Below are positions 35,905-45,345 of a DNA stretch of 64,000 bases, in pieces. The DNA comes from Paenibacillus prosopidis. GTDB taxonomy: Bacteria; Bacillota; Bacilli; Paenibacillales; Paenibacillaceae. The stretch covers positions 1-64,000 of the forward strand of contig NZ_QPJD01000018.1 of assembly GCF_003337375.1 (NCBI RefSeq), read 5' to 3'. A program made the position numbers and the translations under genes. Each line of letters opens with the position of its first letter. The first letter of the stretch is position 1. The notes below the pieces were generated by a model. That model was not told the origin of the DNA and ran no database searches. It saw nothing but the letters and a program-made list of their open reading frames with translations.

Positions 35905-36331
35905 TAAACTCATCTCCTATCTAGTATTTTTCGAATCTCTCTACACAGGATCATTCTAGCATATACAAATGTTGCCATATGATAAGGTTTGGTGAAAATT
36001 TGTATGAGAAATAATTACCGCCAACAAGTTACTTTACAGAGAAACCCAATAAAATCCCTCCTTTCCAATCATTTTCGCCGGTTCTTTCTATCCAAAAGTA
36101 AACAGCGCCATTTATAATAGAAGTAGCAATTACCTGTCATGCGTGACATAAATATAGAGCTATTTTCTAGCTCTATATTTGCAATATTTGTTAGTTTTCG
36201 AGATTTAGAGCTAATTTAGCTCTATATCACAGATGTGGCGCGTTCGAGGCCGAGCGGAGCACAATAGACATACGCGGGAAATACCGTGCAAACATCAATA
36301 TATTGAGAGAAATGTTTAGGGGGATATTCGC
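35905..36331. other. Divergent intergenic region
   Basis: 427 AT-rich bases between the divergent lamin-tail and YesN genes. Apart from two related palindromes at 36150-36224 I see no gene or RNA. Confidence 0.5.
36150..36224. promoter_or_regulatory. Pair of related palindromes before the YesN gene
   Basis: AAATATAGAGCTA / TAGCTCTATATTT (36150-36162 and 36168-36180, 13-bp perfect arms) is followed by TAGAGCTA-ATT-TAGCTCTA (36206-36224). Both share TAGAGCTA...TAGCTCTA. They lie about 110 bases before the YesN start. This could be a doubled operator or a hairpin-forming leader; neither has a T-run. Confidence 0.5.
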
Positions 36332-37936
36332 ATGCCATCCATTCAGACCGAAATCTTGGTCGTTGACGACGAGCCCAAGCAGCGGCGCGGACTGGCCGCA
36401 ATGATTCGCTCGCTGCGGCCGGAGTACCGGGTCCACGAGGCGAAAAATGGCAAAGAAGCATTCGAGCTTTCGCGGAACCATTCGCTTGACATTGTATTTA
36501 CGGATATTCAGATGCCGATTGTGAACGGCATTGAGTTTCTGGAAGCATTAAATAAAGAAGAAGCCAAACCTCCTAAAGTTGTTTTTGTAAGCGTATTCCA
36601 CGAATTCGAATATGCGCAGCGGGCATTGCGTCTCGGAGCCAAGGATTATTTGGTAAAGCCGGTAAGCAGCGAGCATGTTGAAGCCATCCTTGTCGATTTG
36701 GAACAGCAAATCGACAAGGAGAGCAGCCGGCAAACGCAGGAGAAAAACCTGACTGACCAGCTGGACCACACGAAATCCGTTTATCTGGAGCACCTGTTGT
36801 ATAAATGGATGACCGAAGAATTGCAGCCGTCTGAAGAGAGTGAAGTCAACAGCCATTTCACGGCTGCCGGATGCGGCACGGTGCTGATTCTAAAGACTAA
36901 GGCGGCCGCCCGCATGGAATCGGAGAGCGAATGGAAGAGCATTCTGAAACGGGCGATTAAGCAAACGCTTTGCCCTTTTGGAGAGAACCTGGTAATTGCA
37001 CCCGAGCACGAGAAGGACCGGCTTTATGTGGTTGTTGCATGGAAGCCCGGTGTGTCGGGAACGGAAGTTCTGGAGAAGCTCCGGACGGCTCTGGCTCAGC
37101 TCGGGAATGTATACAGCCGTTCGATTTGCGCGGGAATCGGTACGGAAGCCGCCAGCCTCGAAAAGGATATCCGCAAGTGCTGCGGGAGTGCCGGAACGGC
37201 GCTGGAATATCTTTATTATTTTCCCGAAGGCATGTGGCTGTCCGCGGATGCGCTTGAGAATATGCTGGACAAAGCTGCAAACGCGCCTATCACGCCGGGT
37301 GATACCGATGCTTTAGATGAGGCGGTGACAGAAAGCGACGTGGAGCTTGCGGTCGCAAAGCTGGATGCCATTCTGGATAACATTGCGGCCGCCTATCCAT
37401 CTCCTTTCCGCATGAAATGTCATGCGATCCATCTGCTGTTAACGTGCATCAAGCGTGCCGAACCGGTACTCGACAAAGAAATCTGCCGCGGCCTCACCGA
37501 TCGGATCGATCGGGAGCTCCTTGCGTCAGACTCTTTGCAGGATACGAAAGGCACCGCTGCGCGTTTGCTTACGGACATCGTGAATCAGATGAAGAAGGAT
37601 AAGGGTTCGCGCAGTGAAATGATCATGCAGAAATGCCGTGAGTATATGGAGGAGCATCTCCACGAGGATTTGGGGCTGGAGACGGTAGCGCAGCGGTTCT
37701 TTTATAATCCCTCTTACTTCAGCATTCTGTTCAAGAACCATTTCCAAGTTTCTTTTACCGATTTTCTGGTGAAAACCCGGATGCAGAAAGCACGCAGTCT
37801 GCTCCTTCACTCGGATCATAGGGTGGCGGATATCGCCAGCCAGGTCGGCTATAAAGATATCAAATATTTTAATAAGGTATTTAAAAAAATGTTTATGTAT
37901 TCACCCGAAGAGTTTCGGAGAATGTTCTCAAACTGA
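36332..37936 (+). CDS. YesN-type response regulator with AraC DNA-binding domain
   Basis: 534 residues. Receiver domain with Asp 58 (DIVFTDIQMP) and YLVKPVSS, a middle region, and C-terminal AraC HTH pair (LGLETVAQRFFYNPSYFSILFKNHFQVSF and VADIASQVGYKDIKYFNKVFKKMFMYSPEEFRR). GGGGGATA precedes the start. The stop shares one base with the following YesM start, so the pair is coupled. Here the regulator precedes the kinase, opposite to the 24 kb locus. It probably controls the transporter genes downstream. Confidence 0.9.
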   Translation: MPSIQTEILVVDDEPKQRRGLAAMIRSLRPEYRVHEAKNGKEAFELSRNHSLDIVFTDIQMPIVNGIEFLEALNKEEAKPPKVVFVSVFHEFEYAQRALRLGAKDYLVKPVSSEHVEAILVDLEQQIDKESSRQTQEKNLTDQLDHTKSVYLEHLLYKWMTEELQPSEESEVNSHFTAAGCGTVLILKTKAAARMESESEWKSILKRAIKQTLCPFGENLVIAPEHEKDRLYVVVAWKPGVSGTEVLEKLRTALAQLGNVYSRSICAGIGTEAASLEKDIRKCCGSAGTALEYLYYFPEGMWLSADALENMLDKAANAPITPGDTDALDEAVTESDVELAVAKLDAILDNIAAAYPSPFRMKCHAIHLLLTCIKRAEPVLDKEICRGLTDRIDRELLASDSLQDTKGTAARLLTDIVNQMKKDKGSRSEMIMQKCREYMEEHLHEDLGLETVAQRFFYNPSYFSILFKNHFQVSFTDFLVKTRMQKARSLLLHSDHRVADIASQVGYKDIKYFNKVFKKMFMYSPEEFRRMFSN

Positions 37937-39819
37937 TGAAACGAGGCTTACAGATGCGCATCATGAGAAAACTGGCCGAGCTGGCAGCCAATGCGAAATT
38001 CCGGATCAAATTAATCGTATCCTACTTTCTGCTGGTCAGCTTCATCATTCTGATTCTCGGATTCGCCTACTACCAGATCAGCGCCGGCAACATGCTCTCG
38101 AACGTCAGGGAAAGCTTGGGCAATGTCGTGCTCAACAACAATCAGCTGCTGGACGAGAAGCTTCAGAATATCCGCGACAAGAGCGAAGTGCTCCCGATCG
38201 ACAATGATTTATACCAGATGATCACCGGTGCGGACCCGGCTGACAATGAATCTCTGATGAAGGCGGACCGGCGTATTACGCAAAGCTTGTTCAAGTATTT
38301 CGGCGGTGATGAAAGCATCTACGCTTCGTTTATCTTAACCCCCGAATATACCTTCGGTAATATGTACAGGATGTTCGTTACGCCTGACGGCTTTTTCAAT
38401 TCCGCCTTATATCGCAAAGCCACCATGGGGCAGGGAGACCTTGTGTGGCTTCCGACGTACCCGTTTGCCGAAAGCCTGGGGGAGCCTGACATGACGAACC
38501 TGAGCTTCGAATATAGCCGTCTGGTGTCGGCCGTGAAAGAATTGAATCTCACCTATATCGACGACAATGGCAATTTCCACACCTTGCCGAGGGCTATGAA
38601 AAGGCCGGTACTCATGGTTAATCTGACTCCGGACTATATTGGAAGGTTATTCGCCGAGTACGCGCGGCAGAGTGAATTCCGCAATTTATCCTACGGCATC
38701 GTTGACGGGACCGGGACCATTGTCGTCCATTCCGATGAGAAGCGAATCGCCGAACGTGAACCGCCTTCGTGGCTGGGCGAAGCCATAAACAGGAAGCAGG
38801 GCAGCTTTCAGAAGGTGATTGACGGGAGGGAAATGCTGATCAGCTTTGGCAGCATGGAAAGCACCGGTTGGATCTCCTATATCGAAATTCCTGTCGAGGA
38901 TGCCCTGTACGATCTCAAGGCGCTTCGCTTGTATTCCATACTGTTTCTGGCCGTCATGCTGATGGTATCCATTCTGCTCGCCTATCTGATGTCGATATTC
39001 ATTACAAAGCCGATCATCCGGATTAAGAAGGCCATGAAGATGATGGAGCGCGGTAACTTCCATATCCATATCCCGGAGAAGGGCCGGGACGAATTGGGCC
39101 AGTTAACCCGGATGTTCAATACGATGAATGGGCGGATTCAGACGCTCATCGAAGAGAATTATGCTTCCCGCCTACGGGAAAAGGAGGCCGAGCTGATGGC
39201 ATTGAACCTCCAGCTCAATCCCCATTTCCTCTATAATACACTGACGACGATGTACTGGATTGCGGTGGAAAATAACCAGCATGAGATGAGCCGGATCATG
39301 CTTAGCCTTGCGGAAATGCTGCAAACCTCCACTCGGAACAAAAATGAAACATGGCCGCTCCGAACCGATCTGGATTGGTTGGACAAGTATATTTATATTA
39401 TGTCGAGCCGGTTTGAGAACCTGTTCTCCGTCAGGATGGATGTGGAAGAGGGACTTCTGGACATGGAGGTTCCTAAGCTGTTCCTACAGCCTTTCGTCGA
39501 AAATGCCATCATTCATGGCTTTGCCGAAATGGAGCATGGCGGGGAAATCGTGATCAAAGGTTGGGCTGACGACGGTATGGTTCTGTTCTCGGTTCAAGAT
39601 AACGGAAGCGGCATCAGCAGGGAGCACATTGACAAGCTCAAATCTGGTCAGGTTCGGTCTACAGGTATGTCCAATGTAGAAAAGCGGATTCAGCTGCTTT
39701 ATGGACCAAGATATGGCACCGAAATCTATTCTTCCGAAGGCAAGGGCACCAGCATACGGATTCGCATTGGCAGGCAGCCTGGCTCGCAGGACACGCAGGA
39801 CAGGACCGAGATTCAATGA
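37936..39819 (+). CDS. YesM-type sensor histidine kinase
   Basis: 627 residues. First span about 27-47 (IVSYFLLVSFIILILGFAYY), an extracellular dCache-like sensor of about 280 residues, second span about 332-355, HAMP, His_kinase with LNLQLNPHFLYNTLTTMYW (His 430) and HATPase (QPFVENAIIHGFAE, DNGSGIS). The solute-binding lipoprotein encoded 23 bases downstream could present ligand to its sensor domain (inference). Confidence 0.9.
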   Translation: MKRGLQMRIMRKLAELAANAKFRIKLIVSYFLLVSFIILILGFAYYQISAGNMLSNVRESLGNVVLNNNQLLDEKLQNIRDKSEVLPIDNDLYQMITGADPADNESLMKADRRITQSLFKYFGGDESIYASFILTPEYTFGNMYRMFVTPDGFFNSALYRKATMGQGDLVWLPTYPFAESLGEPDMTNLSFEYSRLVSAVKELNLTYIDDNGNFHTLPRAMKRPVLMVNLTPDYIGRLFAEYARQSEFRNLSYGIVDGTGTIVVHSDEKRIAEREPPSWLGEAINRKQGSFQKVIDGREMLISFGSMESTGWISYIEIPVEDALYDLKALRLYSILFLAVMLMVSILLAYLMSIFITKPIIRIKKAMKMMERGNFHIHIPEKGRDELGQLTRMFNTMNGRIQTLIEENYASRLREKEAELMALNLQLNPHFLYNTLTTMYWIAVENNQHEMSRIMLSLAEMLQTSTRNKNETWPLRTDLDWLDKYIYIMSSRFENLFSVRMDVEEGLLDMEVPKLFLQPFVENAIIHGFAEMEHGGEIVIKGWADDGMVLFSVQDNGSGISREHIDKLKSGQVRSTGMSNVEKRIQLLYGPRYGTEIYSSEGKGTSIRIRIGRQPGSQDTQDRTEIQ

Positions 39820-39842
39820 TGGGTGAAAGGGGGGAATGACGG

Positions 39843-41225
39843 GTGAAGGGAAAAGGATATGGACTCATAGTGATTCTGTTAGTATGCACAGCACTGCTTA
39901 CGAGTGGCTGCCGGAGCGCCTGCGGCAATACGCAAGGCGAAGTGTCCGGCAAGGACTCTGCTGACGTGGAGCGGGAACGCGTCGTCTTAACGTACGCTTC
40001 CTGGGGTTCGCCGAACGAGAAACAGGCCCAAGAGCGAATAATCAAGAAATTTATGGAGAAATATCCGTGGATTACCGTTCATTATTTGTATGTTCCCTAC
40101 GATTATTGGGCAAAGCTTACGACCTTGTACGCAAGCAATAAAGCGCCGGATGTATTCACGCTGCACAAGCATAAAGCTCTCCATTGGGCAGAACAAGGCA
40201 AGCTTTACAATTTGAATGATTTTCTTGCCCGCGATAAGGAAATTAATGAGGATTCCTTGATCCCGAACGCCGTCATGTATTGGGATGAGGGGAAGGTAGC
40301 TGGAATTAAAGTAGCCGAAGAGTCTTTTGCACTCTATTACAATACAGACATGTTTCTTGAAGCCGGCGTCCCGCTGCCGCCAGTCAAAGCTGAGGAAGCC
40401 TGGACGTGGAATGAATTCGTCCGGACCGCGAAGAAGCTGACGATCGACCGCAATGGCCATAACGCCCTGAGCCCGGCATTCGATCCATCAAACATCAAGC
40501 AATACGGCGTGCGATTCCATTCGTGGATGTGGTATTTGATGGTGCCTTCCAACGATACGAGCATCATCGCGCCGGACGGCAGCAGGATGAATCTGGAGGA
40601 TCCGGCTGTGATCGATGCCGTCCAGAAGCTGGCCGACCTGATTTTCGTCCATCATGTGGCCCCGTCCCCGATTCAGGAGAAGAACCTTCCGCAGCCGGCG
40701 CTCGCGCTGCAAAGCAAGAAAGTAGCGATGGATCTTGACGGGCAATGGATTCAGCTTGACCTTGCCGCGGCCAAAGTTAATTTTGGCGTTGGCGTGCTGC
40801 CGAAGCTGAAGACCAGCAAGACGATTCAGTTCGGTGAGCCGGTGGTCATGTCCGCGTCGACCAGACATCCGGAAGAAGCTTGGCTGTTGTACAAATGGCT
40901 GCTTCATGCCGATAATTTGATCGAAATGCATGCCGGCGGCCTGTGGATGCCGATTCTGAAGGACTACTATTTAAAGCCGGAGCTAATCGCCAGATGGGCA
41001 TCCGTGAAGCCGGGACATCCTGACGGTTATGAGGATGCGGTCATGCGCCAGACCCTTGAGAACGGGGTCAATTCCTACGAATTTCACCTTAAAAATATAG
41101 AAAATATCCATGCGATTCTGCATCCGGCGCTCGATCAGGTATGGCTTGGCAAGAAAAGCGTCAAAGAAGCGTTCACAAGCGTCTCGGCGCAAATCAATGC
41201 AGAGTTTATAGGAACGTATCCGTAA
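39843..41225 (+). CDS. Extracellular solute-binding lipoprotein next to the sensor kinase
   Basis: 460 residues. Lipobox LTSGC (Cys near 21); family-1 solute-binding fold with VVLTYASWGSPNEKQAQERIIKKF, NKAPDVFTLHKHKALHW and TDMFLEAGVPLPP. The start is GTG 39843 with GGGGGG about eight bases upstream. It follows YesN-YesM closely and ends at a strong terminator, whereas the downstream transporter brings its own solute-binding protein. It may therefore act as an accessory sugar sensor or as a second receptor for the same permeases. Confidence 0.85.
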   Translation: MKGKGYGLIVILLVCTALLTSGCRSACGNTQGEVSGKDSADVERERVVLTYASWGSPNEKQAQERIIKKFMEKYPWITVHYLYVPYDYWAKLTTLYASNKAPDVFTLHKHKALHWAEQGKLYNLNDFLARDKEINEDSLIPNAVMYWDEGKVAGIKVAEESFALYYNTDMFLEAGVPLPPVKAEEAWTWNEFVRTAKKLTIDRNGHNALSPAFDPSNIKQYGVRFHSWMWYLMVPSNDTSIIAPDGSRMNLEDPAVIDAVQKLADLIFVHHVAPSPIQEKNLPQPALALQSKKVAMDLDGQWIQLDLAAAKVNFGVGVLPKLKTSKTIQFGEPVVMSASTRHPEEAWLLYKWLLHADNLIEMHAGGLWMPILKDYYLKPELIARWASVKPGHPDGYEDAVMRQTLENGVNSYEFHLKNIENIHAILHPALDQVWLGKKSVKEAFTSVSAQINAEFIGTYP

Positions 41226-41239
41226 CAAACCGAACACAG

Positions 41240-41277
41240 TGGGCCCGCGGCAATAAAACGCGGGTCCTTTTTTTTGT
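41240..41277 (+). terminator. Terminator after the sensor-linked solute-binding protein
   Basis: CCCGCG...CGCGGG stem (with flanking G/C pairs) and a 9-base A-rich loop, followed by eight T. Confidence 0.8.
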
Positions 41278-41339
41278 CTCAGCCAACCCATATCCAATAA
41301 AAATACCCCAAATCCAATCAATTTCCGAATTGTCCGACA

Positions 41340-41353
41340 TGTAAACGCTTGCT
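41340..41353 (+). promoter_or_regulatory. cre-like operator upstream of the lpl-type transporter
   Basis: TGTAAACGCTTGCT carries the TGTAAACGCTT core of cre sites but departs at the last positions. It lies about 130 bases before the start of the solute-binding protein. Confidence 0.4.
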
Positions 41354-41484
41354 AAGATAAAGCTGTCAAACGCTGCAGCTGAGACAACCCGCCCTCGAAC
41401 CTTCAGGGGGTCACCTGAAAAGAATAGGATTGGCCTGAAGGAAATGTAAGCGATATCAAACGAAAAAACGGAGGATATGGGGAT

Positions 41485-43128
41485 ATGAAAAAAATAATAA
41501 GCCTTGTTCTGGCCTCGTCCCTGCTCGCCCTGTCTTTGGCAGGTTGCAGCGGCAGCGGCAATACAGAAAATCAGAACGCCGCAAACAATACTGGCAGTGT
41601 GAACAGCGATAATAAAGGCACCGAGAAAAAGGAAATCGTAAAATTAACGGCCGTTATGGTCAAACACCCGCTGACGAAACCGCTCAAAGAAATGGAATGG
41701 CTGCAAAAAGCGGAAGAAGACGCAGGTGTGGACATCGTTTGGCAGGAGATTACGGCGGACTGGGGCCAGAAGAAGGGCACCATGCTGGCCAGCGGCGATA
41801 TCCCTGATTTGTTTGTCGGAGGCAATGTCATTACGGACGCCGATTTTGCGCAATTTACAGGATTGTTTGCGGATTTGACAGAACTAATCCCGCAGCAAGC
41901 GCCGAACGTACAAGCGATGTTCGATGCGAAGCCGGAAACGAAAGTCATTGCGACCCAGCCGGACGGAAAAATTTACGGTCTGCCGAAATACCAAAGATTC
42001 TGGCCTGCTTCCGCATCAAGACAATATATTAATCAGAAATGGCTGGACAATTTGGGCTTGCAAATGCCGACGACGTGGGATGAATTATATGACGTCTTGG
42101 TAGCATTCAAAGAAAAGGACGCGAACGGGAACGGAGATCCGAACGATGAAATCCCGATGGACTGGCCGGGAGGCATTGGCGGATTTTTCAATCCGGCACT
42201 CCTGCTCGGAGGCATGGGCGTTACTTTATCCGGTGGAAGCGGGCAAGGCTACTTTGTTGAAGACGGCAAAGTGAAAAACTTCCTGATCGACGAGCGTTAT
42301 AAGCAATTGGTTGCGTTTTTGAACAAGCTTAATAAAGCCGGATTGATTAACAAAGAAGTATTTACTCACGATTATACAAAATTCCAATCGACTGCCCGGG
42401 GAGAAGGGGACAATGCGAAAGTCGGCTTCACTTGGGGTTGGGTCGCATCGGACCGGTTCGGCGAGCAGCTGGCGCCGCAATATACTTCGATGTCACCGCT
42501 CAAGGTGTCAGCCGATTATGCGGGCAAAGTATCTTGGAGCTATGATTACAACAATTTAAACTATGGTACCAATCATATTGTCGTGTCGGCAAAAACGAAA
42601 AATAAAGAAGCGGCAATGAGATTCATCAATGAATTATATAACCCGGTTGTAAGCATGCAGGTGTTATTCGGTTCATTAGGTACGAATATCAAGGATAATG
42701 GAGGCGGCTCTTACAGCGTACTGCCGCCGACAGATGCGAAGATGGATCCGGGAACCTGGAAGTGGACATCGACAATGGCCGATGCCGGACCGATGTACAT
42801 TGCCGATACGTTAAGCTTGGAGCTTGGCAAAGATATGCAAGAGGTCCTTGGCCAATCGGAGCCTTTGGAGGATGCATTGAGTGTGGATGTAGAGAAGGAT
42901 GTATTACCGGATATGTTTATCAAGTATAGCAAAGAGGACAATAACAACATGAGCCTGAACAACACCAACGTGATGAATTTGGCGAATACTAATTTTGCGA
43001 AATGGGTGACCAAAGGCGGCGTTGAATCTGAATGGGATGCTTATGTGAAAGAAAGCGTCAAAGCCGGATTGGAAAAAAATATTGAAATCATGCAAAAATA
43101 CTACGATGACTACATGAGCAAGAATTAA
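41485..43128 (+). CDS. lplA: Solute-binding lipoprotein, LplA-like
   Basis: 547 residues, the long solute-binding type that accompanies LplB/LplC permeases. Signal peptide with lipobox LAGC (Cys 21), an acidic/Asn-rich linker, then the fold (VKLTAVMVKHPLTKPLKEMEWLQKAEEDAGVDIVWQEI; KKGTMLASGDIPDLFVGGNVI; FKEKDANGNGDPNDEIPMDWPGG). The DANGNGDPNDE segment resembles a calcium-binding loop seen in this group. Substrates of this group are often oligosaccharides from plant or host glycans. A hairpin separates it from the permease genes, which would give excess binding protein. Confidence 0.85.
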   Translation: MKKIISLVLASSLLALSLAGCSGSGNTENQNAANNTGSVNSDNKGTEKKEIVKLTAVMVKHPLTKPLKEMEWLQKAEEDAGVDIVWQEITADWGQKKGTMLASGDIPDLFVGGNVITDADFAQFTGLFADLTELIPQQAPNVQAMFDAKPETKVIATQPDGKIYGLPKYQRFWPASASRQYINQKWLDNLGLQMPTTWDELYDVLVAFKEKDANGNGDPNDEIPMDWPGGIGGFFNPALLLGGMGVTLSGGSGQGYFVEDGKVKNFLIDERYKQLVAFLNKLNKAGLINKEVFTHDYTKFQSTARGEGDNAKVGFTWGWVASDRFGEQLAPQYTSMSPLKVSADYAGKVSWSYDYNNLNYGTNHIVVSAKTKNKEAAMRFINELYNPVVSMQVLFGSLGTNIKDNGGGSYSVLPPTDAKMDPGTWKWTSTMADAGPMYIADTLSLELGKDMQEVLGQSEPLEDALSVDVEKDVLPDMFIKYSKEDNNNMSLNNTNVMNLANTNFAKWVTKGGVESEWDAYVKESVKAGLEKNIEIMQKYYDDYMSKN

Positions 43129-43146
43129 TTGTAACCCTAACTTGAT

Positions 43147-43186
43147 GGAAGATGCTGCACCGTCCCCGTACGGTACAGCATCTTCC
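43147..43186 (+). terminator. Intercistronic hairpin between lplA-like and permease genes
   Basis: GGAAGATGCTG and CAGCATCTTCC form an 11-bp stem extended by ACCGT/ACGGT pairing. No T-run follows, so it probably stabilises the upstream message or ends only part of the transcripts. Confidence 0.7.
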
Positions 43187-43226
43187 TGAACTTAGCCTAC
43201 AAAACGACTTTTAGGAGAATGCCTTT

Positions 43227-44192
43227 ATGAGCTCTCAAACGATAGAAATCGGCAGCAATAGTGAGGCCGGTGTCCGGTTATCGAAGAAACCGACGGTTTT
43301 AAACACTTTTAAACGCGACTATCAATTGTGGATCATGATCCTGCCGGCTATTGCCGTTATTGTTATTTTCAGCTATTTGCCGATGTACGGCATTCAATTA
43401 GCTTTCCGGGACTTTGATTTCAGCAAGGGGCTTACCGGGGGCGCATGGCGCGGACTGTATTATTTTGATCAATTTATTAACAGCTATTTGTTTATCGATT
43501 TAATGAAAAATACATTTTTCATCAGTCTCGCAACGATTGTCATCGGTTTTCCCGCACCTATTCTATTGGCGCTAATTCTTAATCAGATCCGAAGAAAAAA
43601 AATGAAGCAAATCATGCAAACGACCGTGTATTTGCCTCACTTTATATCCATTATCGTATTAGTGGGGATGCTGAATGTCCTGCTGTCGCCGGAAACGGGC
43701 ATTGTCGGCTATATAATGAAGTCCATCGGGCTTGGCCATATCAACTTATTGGCTTCGACGAATACTTTTATACCTGTTTATGTGCTTTCAGACATTTGGC
43801 AGCATTGCGGATGGAACAGCATTATCTATTTGGCAGCTCTTTCGACTGTCGATCCGCTACTATATGATTCCGCGAAAATTGATGGAGCCAGCAGATGGCA
43901 AACGGTACGGTATGTAGATTTTCCGGCTATTGTTCCAACGATTATTATCCTGTTTGTTCTCAGTATGGGTGGGATACTCAGCACCGGCTTTGAGAAAATT
44001 TTCCTTATGCAAAATTCATTAAATCTTCCCGTAACAGAGGTTATAGCAACCTATGTCTACAAGATCGGTATTGTGTCCAATCAGTTCAGCTACGCAGCGG
44101 CCATCGGTTTGTTCAATACCGTCATTAACTTTATTTTCTTGTTTGCCGTAAATGCAATTGCAAAGAGAGCTTCAAACATGAGCTTGTTCTAA
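43227..44192 (+). CDS. lplB: Sugar ABC transporter permease, LplB-like
   Basis: 321 residues with six spans. It has the N-terminal extension and LWIMILPAIAVIVIFSYLPMYGIQLAFRDF start typical of LplB. The EAA loop reads DPLLYDSAKIDGASRWQTVRYVDFPAIVPT. It pairs with the following permease and the preceding LplA-like protein; the ATPase is not encoded here. Confidence 0.9.
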   Translation: MSSQTIEIGSNSEAGVRLSKKPTVLNTFKRDYQLWIMILPAIAVIVIFSYLPMYGIQLAFRDFDFSKGLTGGAWRGLYYFDQFINSYLFIDLMKNTFFISLATIVIGFPAPILLALILNQIRRKKMKQIMQTTVYLPHFISIIVLVGMLNVLLSPETGIVGYIMKSIGLGHINLLASTNTFIPVYVLSDIWQHCGWNSIIYLAALSTVDPLLYDSAKIDGASRWQTVRYVDFPAIVPTIIILFVLSMGGILSTGFEKIFLMQNSLNLPVTEVIATYVYKIGIVSNQFSYAAAIGLFNTVINFIFLFAVNAIAKRASNMSLF

Positions 44193-44217
44193 TCGGTTTT
44201 CGAAAGAGGGAATAGCT

Positions 44218-45111
44218 ATGGGCCTTACTCAAAAAAGCGGCAGTGAAATCTTGTTCAGCATATTTTTATTCCTAGTATGTACGATTATCTTTCTAATCAT
44301 TGTCTATCCATTGTACTTTATCATTATTGCATCGATTAGCGACTCCACCCTTGTATCAACCGGTAAGGTATTCTTAATTCCGAAAGGAATCAGTCTGTTC
44401 GGCTACTCGGAAATTTTTCAGGATTCCAGGATTTGGACCGGATATCGGAATACTGTTTTTTACACGGCGCTGGGTACATTTGTGAATTTATTATTCACTC
44501 TGCCGGCTGCCTATGTTTTATCCAGAAAGGAATTTAAGGCAAGACGGATTATCATGCTTCTCTTTGTCATCACCATGTTCTTTAACGGCGGCTTGATTCC
44601 GACTTATTTGTTGATGAAAGGGCTGCACCTGACCAATACGATGTGGGTTTTTATAATCCCCTTCTGCGTGAATGTGTTTTACCTTATTATCGCAAGGACG
44701 TTTTTTGAAACGTCATTGCCGTCCGAATTGTATGAGGCGGCTGCCATCGACGGCTGTTCCCATTTCAAATTTTTTGCGCTTGTTGCCATGCCTTTATCTA
44801 AAGCGCTTATATCCGTTATCGGGCTTTATTACTTGGTCGGGCATTGGAATGATTTCTTCACGGCTTTGATTTATATCCGAAGCAATGAATTGCAGCCGCT
44901 GCAAATTGTTTTAAGGGACATTCTGTTGTCGAATCAGGTGTTTGCGAGTGGCGCAGGCGTCGGCGGAGATTCGGGGGGCTATGCGCAGCGGTATGCCGAT
45001 CAAATCAAGTACGGCGTGATCATCGTATCGACTTTACCGATCTTAGTCCTTTACCCTTTCCTGCAAAAATATTTTGAAAAAGGCGTCATGATCGGATCGG
45101 TCAAAGGTTAA
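44218..45111 (+). CDS. lplC: Sugar ABC transporter permease, LplC/YtcP-like
   Basis: 297 residues with six spans, an EAA loop SELYEAAAIDGCSHFKFFALVAMPLSKA, and the C-terminal PFLQKYFEKGVMIGSVKG characteristic of LplC/YtcP. GAAAGAGGG upstream supports the ATG at 44218. It is the last gene of the transporter unit. Confidence 0.9.
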   Translation: MGLTQKSGSEILFSIFLFLVCTIIFLIIVYPLYFIIIASISDSTLVSTGKVFLIPKGISLFGYSEIFQDSRIWTGYRNTVFYTALGTFVNLLFTLPAAYVLSRKEFKARRIIMLLFVITMFFNGGLIPTYLLMKGLHLTNTMWVFIIPFCVNVFYLIIARTFFETSLPSELYEAAAIDGCSHFKFFALVAMPLSKALISVIGLYYLVGHWNDFFTALIYIRSNELQPLQIVLRDILLSNQVFASGAGVGGDSGGYAQRYADQIKYGVIIVSTLPILVLYPFLQKYFEKGVMIGSVKG

Positions 45112-45145
45112 TGGAGGCTGACTTAGATAGGGTTAAATAAAGGGA

Positions 45146-45189
45146 GGGGCTGTCTCTTAAGTCGTAAGACTAGGGATAACCCCCTTTTT
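45146..45189 (+). terminator. Palindromic terminator after the lpl-type transporter
   Basis: GGGGCTGTCTCTTA pairs imperfectly (about 11 of 12 pairs including wobble) with TAGGGATAACCCC around a small AGTC/GACT hairpin, then five T. Its 5' side resembles a palindrome near 49120. Confidence 0.6.
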
Positions 45190-45345
45190 AATGAATCGCG
45201 TACTAAGGAGCAGCAAAGAGCATAAAATGAGATAAGAGCAGCGGTTGAGCCTTAGGGCCAGCGGCCATTTCGTGTTTAGTGATTAGAAGCCGGTACCTTA
45301 ACCAGGGTATTGGTTTTTTTAATTACTGGAAAAGCAGGTGGTAGC

